Below are positions 7,329 to 14,684 of a DNA stretch of 64,000 nt, piece after piece (the stretch's first letter is position 1; the number at the start of each line of letters is the position of its first letter). The notes beneath the pieces were generated by a model. That model saw only the letters and a program-made list of their open reading frames with translations. It was not told the origin of the DNA and did not search any database. The position numbers were made by a program, and so were the translations under genes. Origin of the DNA: Micromonospora sonchi (lineage in GTDB: Bacteria; Actinomycetota; Actinomycetes; Mycobacteriales; Micromonosporaceae); the NCBI RefSeq assembly GCF_014646235.1, contig NZ_BMNB01000016.1, positions 97,391 to 161,390 of the forward strand, written 5' to 3'.

Positions 7329-8807
7329 ATGACCGTCGTGCCGCGTCTGGTGCTCAGCGCTCCCTCCTCCGGACACGGCAAGAACGCCTTGGCGATCGGC
7401 CTGCTCGCCGCGCTCGCCGACCGGGGGCTGGAGGTGGCCGGGTTCAAGGTCGGGCCGGATCAGGTCGATGCGGCCTATCTCGGGCTCGCCGCCGGCCGAC
7501 CCGGGCGCACCCTGGATCCGCGGCTGGTGGGCACCGAACGACTCGCCCCACTGCTGTTGCACGGCGCGGCCGGGACCGGCCTGGCGGTGGTGCAGGGCAG
7601 CATGGGCCTGTACGACAGCCTCACCGGCCGCTGCGAGACCGAGTCGACCGCCGCGGTGGCCACCGCGTTGCGCAGCCCGGTCGTGCTGGTGGTCGACGTC
7701 GCCGCGATGGGTCAGTCGGTGGCCGCCCTGGTGCACGGCTTCCGGGCGTACGACGAGCAGCTGTGGCTCGGCGGGGTGATCCTCAACCGGGTCGCCTCCG
7801 CCCGGCACGAGGCGCTGCTGCGCGAGGTGCTCGACGACATCGGTGTGCCGGTCTACGGCGCGCTGCGTCGCCAGGATCTGCCCGCGGTGCTGCCGGCCCG
7901 CCGGCACGGGGTGATGCCCGTGCTCACCGGGGCCGGCGAGGCCACCCGGGCGGTACGCCGCCTGGGCGAGGCGGTGACCGCCACCGTGGACCTGGACCGG
8001 CTGCTCGGGTTGGCCAACTCCGCCCCGCCGCTGAGCGCACAGCCGTGGTCGCCGGAGCCGCCGACGGGCGCCGACGGGATGCCGTCGGGCCTCCCTGCCG
8101 GAGCTGCCCCGCCGATCGTGGCGGTGGCCGGCGGACCGGGTGGCAGTTTCGGCCACGTCGAGGCGACCGAGTTGCTGCGGGCCGCCGGTGCGCAGGTGGT
8201 GACCCTCGACCCGTTGACCGACGAGGTGCTGCCGGCCGGGACCCGGGCGCTGGTGGTCGGCGGTGCCCTGCCGGAGTCGTACGCCGAGCAGCTCTCCGCC
8301 AACCGCCGGCTCTGCATCGCCGTCGCCGAGCTGGCGCGGACCGGCCGGCCGGTGGTCGCCGAGGGCGCCGGTCTGCTCTGGCTGGCCCGGGAGGTGGACG
8401 GGCTGCCCATGTGCGGCGTGCTCGACGCGATCGGCAGCGTCCGCGACGGCCTGGTCGTCGGGTACCGGGAGGCGACCGCCCAGAGCGACAGCGTGATCGT
8501 CAGCCGGGGCGAGGTGGTCACCGGGCACAAGGAGCACCGGGCGGTGCTCAGCCCTCGGGGCGGGCAGCGGCCGGCGTGGAGCTGGCCGGGCGGGGCGCCG
8601 GAGGGGTTCGTCTGGCGGGGGGTGCACGCCTCGCAGCTCGTACCGCACTGGGCCGCGTACCCGCGGTTCGCGGCGCGGCTGGTGGCCGCGGCGGCGGCCG
8701 AGCCGGTGCCGATCCCGACCGGCCCGACCGGTGCGGACCAGGCGGTCGCTGCCACGCCGACGCCGACCGGCCCGGCCGAAGTGGGGTCGGCTGGGCCGCC
8801 GGCGTGA
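7329..8807 (+). CDS. CobB/CbiA-like protein lacking catalytic residues
   Basis: Over 492 residues this aligns, from memory, with actinobacterial (hydrogeno)byrinic acid a,c-diamide synthase: APSSGHGK at 11-18, FKVGPD at 39-44, GRPGRTLDP, GGVILN, VASARHEALLREVL, and a C-terminal amidotransferase fold. Key positions differ. The P-loop reads GHGKNA where GSGKTT is usual, DYIDPGYH is DQVDAAYL, VEGVMGL is VQGSMGL, and the amidotransferase nucleophile (AECAGLL) is Gly346 (AEGAGLL). The frame is intact and codon use normal, so it looks like a maintained protein without, or with altered, activity. The start at 7329 has GAGGAG 6 nt upstream; an ATG at 7326 is adjacent. Confidence 0.85.
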   Translation: MTVVPRLVLSAPSSGHGKNALAIGLLAALADRGLEVAGFKVGPDQVDAAYLGLAAGRPGRTLDPRLVGTERLAPLLLHGAAGTGLAVVQGSMGLYDSLTGRCETESTAAVATALRSPVVLVVDVAAMGQSVAALVHGFRAYDEQLWLGGVILNRVASARHEALLREVLDDIGVPVYGALRRQDLPAVLPARRHGVMPVLTGAGEATRAVRRLGEAVTATVDLDRLLGLANSAPPLSAQPWSPEPPTGADGMPSGLPAGAAPPIVAVAGGPGGSFGHVEATELLRAAGAQVVTLDPLTDEVLPAGTRALVVGGALPESYAEQLSANRRLCIAVAELARTGRPVVAEGAGLLWLAREVDGLPMCGVLDAIGSVRDGLVVGYREATAQSDSVIVSRGEVVTGHKEHRAVLSPRGGQRPAWSWPGGAPEGFVWRGVHASQLVPHWAAYPRFAARLVAAAAAEPVPIPTGPTGADQAVAATPTPTGPAEVGSAGPPA

Positions 8808-8835
8808 GCTCACGAGGCGCGGTGCGGCGAGCGGG

Positions 8836-10968
8836 TCAGCCGACTATCCGGTCCGACGGCGGGGTGAAGTCGCGGAGCGGTCTGCCCTTGAGCGCGTCGC
8901 GGAGGGTGTTCGCGACCGCCGCGATCGGAACCTCCGACTGGCCGTCACCGACCGCGTTGAACGGGTTGTCCGGGTCGGAGATGAAGCTCGCCGCCGCCAG
9001 TTCCGGCGTGTAGCCGACGAACCAGGCCGACCGGGTGCTGTCCGTGGTACCCGTCTTGCCGGCCACCGGGCGGCCCACCGTGCCGCGAACGCTGTCCGCC
9101 GTCGACCAGCCGCCGCAGCCGCCCTTGGCCGGGCTGTCGCCGGTGGGGCAGCGCGCGGCGTCGGTCGCGGCCCGCGCGGCGTCGGCGCTGACCACCTGGC
9201 GGCAGCGGGGCTTGGCGACCTCCCGCTGGATGCCCCCGGCGGTGGTGAACATGGCCGGCGTGCCGTCCCGGGTGTAGATCGCGGACACCGGCATCGCCTC
9301 GCAGTACCGTCCCTCGGCGGCGACGGCGGCGTACGCGTTGGCCATCTCCAGCGGGGTGGCGTCGGAGACGCCGAGCGTGAACGCGCCCCACTTGTTGGCC
9401 TTCGACGGGGAGGCGTGTTCCCGGTCCACGTCGGTACGCCAGCGCAGCCCCAACTGCTCGGCGAGCCGTACGGCCTTCTCCGCCCCGACCTGCTCCTCCA
9501 GCCAGACGAAGTAGGTGTTGACGGACTTGCCGAAGCCGGACCACATGGTCTGCTCGCCGCTCATCGCGCCGCTGGCGTTGGTCGGCGCCCAGCCGTCGTA
9601 GATCTCCGACTGGTACCGGTGCGGCGCGTTGAAGGTGGTGCTCAGGGTCATCCCGGCGTCCAGCGCGGCCAGCATCGGGAACATCTTGAACGTCGACCCG
9701 GCCTGGTAGCCCGGCAGGTCGCCGCCGCCCATCAGGGGCGCCACCGTGTTCGGGTAGTTGGCCCGCACGTTGGGTCCGGCCTCCGGGTTGGAGCTGAGCG
9801 GGTTCTCGTCCACCTCCAGGGAGTAGGTGCGGTTCACCGCCATCGCCTTCACCCGCCCGGTGCCCGGTTCGGAGACCACGATGCCGTTGGCGAAGGGGCT
9901 GCCGGTGTTGCCCTCGGTGCCGACGTTCTGCTCCGCCACCTTCTGGATCTTCGGGTCCATGCTGAGCACGATGCGGTAGCCGCCGCGGCGCAGCTTGTCC
10001 ATCCGTTCCAGCCGGTTCCCCCCGAACGCGGGCTGCGCGCTCCACCAGTTCTTCAGGTAGTCGCAGAGGAAACCCCAGCTGTTCCACTTCTCCGGCACTG
10101 CGGCGCAGTCGTTGGGCGGGTAGCTCAGCTTGAGTCGGATCGGCTCGGTCTTCGCCGCCGCCGCCGAGTCCGGCGACAGGTAGCCGAGTCTCGTCATGTT
10201 GTCCAGCACGTAGTTGCGGCGTGCGGTGGCCTCCTTCTGGTCGGAGCTGGCCGGGTCGTACTGCGACGGCGACTTCACCAGCCCGGCGAGGGTGGCCGCC
10301 TCGACCGGGGTGAGTTCCTTCGGGGTCTTGGAGAAGAAGATCTCGCTGGCGGCGTAGATGCCGTACGCCCGGTGCCCGAAGTACGCCGAGTTGAGGTAGC
10401 GCTCCAGGACCTCCTCCTTGCTCAACTCCTTCTCCAGGTCGACCGCCATGCGCATTTCCTTGATCTTGCGGACCGGGGTCTGCGCGGTGGCCTCCTGCAC
10501 CTCCCGCGGGCTGGTGGCGCTGTCCCGCAACGCCATCCGGACGTACTGCATGGTCAGTGTGGAGGCGCCCTGGGAGACGCCGCTGGAGCGGGCGTTGGCC
10601 ACGAAGGCGCGGGCGACGCCCTTCGGGTCGACGCCGTGGTGCTGGTAGAAGCGGTTGTCCTCGGCGGCGACGATGGCCTGCTGCATGTGCGGCGAGATGT
10701 CGGCCAGCTCGGTGTACTGCCGATACTCCTCGTAGAACATGGTCAGCACGGTCCGGCCGTCGGGTGCGTACAGGTAGGAGGTCTCGGCGGGCATGGCGTT
10801 GGCCAGCAGTCTGGTCTTGCTCTCCACGGCGTGTGCGGTGGCCTTCGCGCCGATGCCGGTGAGGGCGACCACGGGGTACGCCACGGCGGCGACCACGACG
10901 CCGGCGATGAGCCCGGCACGGAGGAGAGGAACGAGACGACCAGCGGCAGCAAGGGGTCGATTGCTCAC
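8836..10968 (-). CDS. Class A penicillin-binding protein (transglycosylase/transpeptidase)
   Basis: A 710-residue bifunctional peptidoglycan synthase. It has a short cytoplasmic tail, one membrane anchor (about 15-37), a GT51 glycosyltransferase domain with catalytic EDNRF (103-107) and GASTLTMQYVR (134-144), and a transpeptidase domain with S425-TFK, S482-VN and K638-TG. All key motifs are present, so it should be active outside the membrane. Several Cys residues lie in the C-terminal third. It converges with the CobB-like gene (28 nt apart) and is divergent from cobC across an AT-rich spacer holding a palindrome at 10997-11017, a likely control site. GTG start. Confidence 0.95.
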   Translation of the reverse strand: MSNRPLAAAGRLVPLLRAGLIAGVVVAAVAYPVVALTGIGAKATAHAVESKTRLLANAMPAETSYLYAPDGRTVLTMFYEEYRQYTELADISPHMQQAIVAAEDNRFYQHHGVDPKGVARAFVANARSSGVSQGASTLTMQYVRMALRDSATSPREVQEATAQTPVRKIKEMRMAVDLEKELSKEEVLERYLNSAYFGHRAYGIYAASEIFFSKTPKELTPVEAATLAGLVKSPSQYDPASSDQKEATARRNYVLDNMTRLGYLSPDSAAAAKTEPIRLKLSYPPNDCAAVPEKWNSWGFLCDYLKNWWSAQPAFGGNRLERMDKLRRGGYRIVLSMDPKIQKVAEQNVGTEGNTGSPFANGIVVSEPGTGRVKAMAVNRTYSLEVDENPLSSNPEAGPNVRANYPNTVAPLMGGGDLPGYQAGSTFKMFPMLAALDAGMTLSTTFNAPHRYQSEIYDGWAPTNASGAMSGEQTMWSGFGKSVNTYFVWLEEQVGAEKAVRLAEQLGLRWRTDVDREHASPSKANKWGAFTLGVSDATPLEMANAYAAVAAEGRYCEAMPVSAIYTRDGTPAMFTTAGGIQREVAKPRCRQVVSADAARAATDAARCPTGDSPAKGGCGGWSTADSVRGTVGRPVAGKTGTTDSTRSAWFVGYTPELAAASFISDPDNPFNAVGDGQSEVPIAAVANTLRDALKGRPLRDFTPPSDRIVG

Positions 10969-10996
10969 ACCACAAAGTTATGACATTTCCGATTCT

Positions 10997-11017
10997 TTTA
11001 TGAGAAATACTCATGAA
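10997..11017. promoter_or_regulatory. Palindrome in AT-rich island, putative operator
   Basis: TTTATGAG and CTCATGAA, 5 nt apart, pair at 7 of 8 positions. The dyad sits in an island of about 60 bp that is far more AT-rich than its surroundings, between the divergent penicillin-binding protein and cobC genes. Confidence 0.45.
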
Positions 11018-11089
11018 GTGATCGGTGGTGATGCGGCCCACCCCCGGGGCGGCTGTCCCCCGCGCCGGCTTCCCGGCAGGATCGCGGTC

Positions 11090-12214
11090 ATGCACGCTCA
11101 GCTGACCGGAGCCTCCGCCGCGTCGCCGGCCGAGCCGGATCCCCCCGGCGACGCGCGGGCGGGCCAGGACCTGGTCGATCTCGCCCACCACGGCGACGCG
11201 GAGGTGGGCGAGGGCCTGGTCGACCTCGCCGTCAACGTGCGGCAAGCCCCGCAGCCGAGCTGGCTGGCCGGGCCGATCACGGCATCGCTCGCCGACCTCG
11301 CGGCGTACCCGGACCCCCGGCCGGCGCGGGCCGCCGTCGCCGCCCGGCACGGCCGGCCACCGGCCGAGGTGCTGCTGACCGCCGGTGCCGCCGAGGGCTT
11401 CGTGCTGCTCGCCCAGGCGCTGCGCGGGGCACGCCGGCCGGTGGTGGTGCACCCGCAGTTCACCGAACCGGAGGCGGCGTTGCGGGCTGCGGGCCACCCC
11501 GTCGAGCGGGTGCTGCTCGACCCGGCGGACGGGTTCCGGCTGCGCCCGGACCGCATCCCCGCCGACGCCGACCTGGTCATGATCGGCAACCCGACCAATC
11601 CCACCTCGGTGCTGCACCCCGCCGCCGACCTGGCCGCCCTGGCCCGGCCGGGCCGCGTGCTGGTGGTCGACGAGGCGTTCGCCGACACCACCTGCGCGCC
11701 CGGCGTACCCGGCGAGCCCGAGTCGCTGGCGGCCCGACGGGACCTGCCCGGACTGCTGGTCGTGCGCAGCCTCACCAAGACCTGGGGCCTGGCCGGGCTG
11801 CGGATCGGCTACCTGCTCGGCGAGGCCGCGCTGCTGGAGCGACTGGCCGCCGTACAGCCACTCTGGGCGGTCGGCACACCGGCCCTGGCCGCCGCGACCG
11901 CCTGCGCCAGCCCCGAGGCGGTCCGGGCCGAGCGCGCCATCGCCGCGCGACTCGCGGCCGACCGCGACCACCTGGTGGCCCGGCTGTCCGCCCTGCCCGG
12001 GGTACGCGTCGCCGGCCGCCCGGCCAGCGCGTTCGTGCTGATCCACCGGCCCGGTGCCGATCAGGTACGGGTCGAGCTGCGCCGACGCGGCTGGGCGGTA
12101 CGCCGGGGCGACACGTTCCCGGGGCTCGGCCCGGACTGGCTGCGGATCGCGGTGCGGGACCGGTCGACCACCGACGCGTTCACCACCGTGCTGGCAGAGA
12201 TCCTGGAGACATGA
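11090..12214 (+). CDS. cobC: CobC-like aminotransferase (threonine-phosphate decarboxylase type)
   Basis: A fold-type I PLP enzyme of 374 residues, close to histidinol-phosphate aminotransferase. The PLP lysine is K230 in SLTKTWGLAGLRIGY; GNPTNPTS and VVDEAFAD mark the cofactor pocket, and the final Arg motif is LRIAVRD. In cobalamin clusters this family (CobC/CobD of Salmonella) makes (R)-1-aminopropan-2-ol phosphate from threonine phosphate. The stop overlaps the cobT start (ATGA), and that coupling is the main reason for CobC rather than HisC. The ATG at 11090 gives a Pro/Asp-rich N-terminal extension of some 25 residues. Confidence 0.82.
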   Translation: MHAQLTGASAASPAEPDPPGDARAGQDLVDLAHHGDAEVGEGLVDLAVNVRQAPQPSWLAGPITASLADLAAYPDPRPARAAVAARHGRPPAEVLLTAGAAEGFVLLAQALRGARRPVVVHPQFTEPEAALRAAGHPVERVLLDPADGFRLRPDRIPADADLVMIGNPTNPTSVLHPAADLAALARPGRVLVVDEAFADTTCAPGVPGEPESLAARRDLPGLLVVRSLTKTWGLAGLRIGYLLGEAALLERLAAVQPLWAVGTPALAAATACASPEAVRAERAIAARLAADRDHLVARLSALPGVRVAGRPASAFVLIHRPGADQVRVELRRRGWAVRRGDTFPGLGPDWLRIAVRDRSTTDAFTTVLAEILET

Positions 12215-13347
12215 TGTTGGAAACCACGATCGCGGAGATCGCTCCGCTCGACGAGCCGGCGATGACCGCGGCCCGGCAGTTGCAGGCCCGGTTGACCAAG
12301 CCAGCCGGCTCGCTCGGTGCACTGGAGGAGCTCTCCGTACGCCTCGCCGGCCTGGCCGGGGCGTGCCCGCCGCCGCTGCCCACCCCGGCCGCCGTGGCGA
12401 TCTTCGCCGGGGACCACGGCGTGCACGCCCAGCGGGTCACCCCCTGGCCGCAGGAGGTCACCGCTCAGATGGTCGGCAACTTCCTGGCCGGCGGCGCGGT
12501 GGTCAACGCGTTCGCCCGGCAGGCCGGTGCCTCGGTGACCGTGGTCGACGTCGGGGTGGCCAACCCGCTGCCCACCCCGGAAGACGGCCCGGCCGGTCCA
12601 GGCGGTGCGGCCGGTGCGGGCGGTGCCGGCGGCGTGGCCGGTCCGGGCGGTCCGGGCGATGTGCCCCGGCTGGTCAGCGCCGTCGTCCGCCGGGGCACCC
12701 GCGACATGACCGTCGCCGCCGCGCTGACCCGTGACGAGGCGCGGGCGGCGGTCGAGGTCGGCATCCGGACCGCCGGGGAACTGGTCGACGCCGGGGCGGG
12801 CATCCTGCTCACCGGCGACATGGGGATCGCCAACACCACTCCGGCCGCCGCGCTGATCGCCGCGTTCACCGGGGTCGACGCCGCCGAGGCGACCGGTCGG
12901 GGCACCGGGGTCGACGACCCGACGTACCAGCACAAGATCGAGGTGGTGCGGGCCGCGCTGCGCCGGCACCACCCCGACCCGGCGGACCCGCTGGGCGTGC
13001 TGGCCGCCGTCGGCGGCCTGGAGCACGCCGCGCTGACCGGGCTGCTCCTCGGGGCCGCCGCGCGTCGCGTTCCGGTGCTGCTGGACGGGGTGATCGCGGT
13101 CGCCGCCGCACTCGCCGCGGTGGCCTTCGCCCCCGACGCGGTCGGCGCGATGATCGCCGGTCACCGGTCCGCCGAGCCGGGTGCCACCGTCGCGCTGCGG
13201 CGGCTCGACCTCACCCCGCTCATCGACCTCGGGCTGCGGTTGGGCGAGGGCACCGGTGCGCTGCTCGCCCTGCCGGTGGTCACCGGCGCGGTCCGGGTGC
13301 TGCACGAGGTGGCCACCTTCGACTCCGCCGGGGTGGTCGAGAAGTGA
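12211..13347 (+). CDS. cobT: Nicotinate-nucleotide-dimethylbenzimidazole phosphoribosyltransferase
   Basis: CobT activates the lower ligand base as alpha-ribazole phosphate. The 378 residues include TKPAGSLGALEEL (about 30-42), the substrate-loop FAGDHGV, GDMGIANTT, and the catalytic Glu346 in LGEGTGALLALP. A Gly/Ala/Pro-rich insert of about 25 residues (roughly 127-151) follows NPLPTPEDG and is likely a flexible surface loop. The gene overlaps cobC by 4 nt and cobA by 4 nt, so the three are one translational unit. Confidence 0.95.
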   Translation: MMLETTIAEIAPLDEPAMTAARQLQARLTKPAGSLGALEELSVRLAGLAGACPPPLPTPAAVAIFAGDHGVHAQRVTPWPQEVTAQMVGNFLAGGAVVNAFARQAGASVTVVDVGVANPLPTPEDGPAGPGGAAGAGGAGGVAGPGGPGDVPRLVSAVVRRGTRDMTVAAALTRDEARAAVEVGIRTAGELVDAGAGILLTGDMGIANTTPAAALIAAFTGVDAAEATGRGTGVDDPTYQHKIEVVRAALRRHHPDPADPLGVLAAVGGLEHAALTGLLLGAAARRVPVLLDGVIAVAAALAAVAFAPDAVGAMIAGHRSAEPGATVALRRLDLTPLIDLGLRLGEGTGALLALPVVTGAVRVLHEVATFDSAGVVEK

Positions 13348-14600
13348 CGGCGAATCCCTATCCGCTCGGGCTCCGGCTGACCGGCCGGCGGGTGGTCGTG
13401 GTGGGCGGGGGGGCGGTTGCCACCCGACGGGTGCCGGCACTGCTCGACGCGGGCGCGGACGTGCTTCTGGTGGCGCCGGAGATCAGTCCGGCGCTGCGCG
13501 CCCACGCCGACGCCGGGCGACTGCGCTGGCTGCCGCGCCGGTTCACCCCCGACGATCTGGACGGCGCCTGGCTGGTGCACGTCGCCGTCGACGACCCGGC
13601 CGCCGCGGCCACGGTCAGCACCGCCGCCGACGCCCGCCGCATCTTCTGCGTACGCGCTGACGATCGGCAGGCGGCGAGCGCCTGGACTCCGGCGGTGACC
13701 CGGCACGGCCCGGTCACCGTGGCGGTCCTCGGCGGTGGCGACCCACGCCGCGCGATGACCGTCCGCGACGCCATCCGCACCCTCCTGGATGCAAGGAAGG
13801 GCCCCTTTTTAACGGATTCGGTAGAGGAGGGGCCCCCTCTTAACACTTCCGGCGGCGCGGGTGGCGCGGGCGCGGGGCGGGTCGCCCTGGTCGGTGCCGG
13901 CCCCGGCGATCCGGAACTGATCACCGTGAAGGGCTGGCGGCTGATCACCGAGGCCGACGTCGTGGTGGCCGACCGGCTCGTGCCGGGCCTGCTGCTGGAC
14001 GAGTTGCGGTCCGGCGTGGAGTTGGTGGACGCCTCCAAGATCCCGTACGGCCCGTCCCGCGCTCAGGAAGAGATCAACTCGATTCTGGTCGACCGTGCGC
14101 GGGCCGGCGCCCTGGTGGTGCGACTCAAGGGGGGCGACCCGTACGTCTTCGGTCGCGGCGGTGAGGAGTTGCTGGCCTGCGCGGCGGCCGGGATACCGGT
14201 GACCGTGGTGCCGGGCGTGACCAGCTCGGTCGCCGCCCCCGCCGCGGCGGGCATCCCGGTCACCCACCGGGCGGTGGCGCACGAGTTCACCGTGGTGTCC
14301 GGGCACGTCGCGCCCGACTCGCCGGCCTCGCTGGTGCGCTGGGATGCGCTGGCCCGGCTGCGCGGCACGCTGGTGATCCTGATGGGGATGAAGAACCTGC
14401 CGGTGATCACGGGCACGCTGCTCGAACACGGCCGGCCGGCGGACACCCCGGCGGCCGTGATCCAGGAGGCCACCACCGGTGCCCAACGGGTCGTCCGCTC
14501 GACGCTGGGTCGGGTCGCCGCCGACGTGGCCGCCGCGGGGCTGCGCCCACCGGCGGTCGTCGTGGTGGGCGACGTGGTGGCCGCACTCGCCCCGGCCTGA
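13344..14600 (+). CDS. cobA: Siroheme synthase-like SUMT fused to NAD-binding domain
   Basis: Uroporphyrinogen-III C-methyltransferase, making precorrin-2 for cobalamin and siroheme. Residues 1-150 form an NAD-binding domain like the precorrin-2 dehydrogenase half of CysG (VVVGGGAVATRR at 19-30), shorter than in enteric CysG. Residues 173-418 are the methyltransferase (VGAGPGDPELITVKG, RLKGGDPYVFGRGGEE, VPGVTSSVAAPA, GHVAPD). The linker, residues 150-167, is encoded by repeat R1 inserted in frame. Whether dehydrogenase and chelatase activities survive cannot be judged. It ends the cobC-cobT-cobA operon and is followed by a strong bidirectional terminator. Confidence 0.93.
   Translation: MTANPYPLGLRLTGRRVVVVGGGAVATRRVPALLDAGADVLLVAPEISPALRAHADAGRLRWLPRRFTPDDLDGAWLVHVAVDDPAAAATVSTAADARRIFCVRADDRQAASAWTPAVTRHGPVTVAVLGGGDPRRAMTVRDAIRTLLDARKGPFLTDSVEEGPPLNTSGGAGGAGAGRVALVGAGPGDPELITVKGWRLITEADVVVADRLVPGLLLDELRSGVELVDASKIPYGPSRAQEEINSILVDRARAGALVVRLKGGDPYVFGRGGEELLACAAAGIPVTVVPGVTSSVAAPAAAGIPVTHRAVAHEFTVVSGHVAPDSPASLVRWDALARLRGTLVILMGMKNLPVITGTLLEHGRPADTPAAVIQEATTGAQRVVRSTLGRVAADVAAAGLRPPAVVVVGDVVAALAPA
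13793..13844. repeat. Repeat family R1, copy B, inside cobA
   Basis: In the opposite orientation to copies A and C, this segment begins aaggaagggccccttttt and ends gaggaggggccccctctt-aac, matching both halves of the intergenic copies. It lies wholly inside the cobA coding sequence and reads through without a stop as KGPFLTDSVEEGPPLN, between the NAD-binding and methyltransferase domains. Confidence 0.88.
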
Positions 14601-14613
14601 CCGAGCCGGCTCC

Positions 14614-14668
14614 GTTTCGCCGGAATGGCGGTATCCCAACGGTGCGGATACCGCCATTCCGGCGAAAC
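14614..14668. terminator. 23-bp perfect hairpin between convergent cobA and otsB
   Basis: Arms 14614-14636 and 14646-14668 are exact inverse complements with a 9-nt loop. The apex reads GGTATCC-N9-GGATACC. It lies 13 nt after cobA and 16 nt from the end of the convergent gene, so it can serve both as a bidirectional terminator. A hairpin with the same apex and loop length is at 57466-57524. Confidence 0.8.
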
Positions 14669-14684
14669 CCAGCGCGACCTAGGG

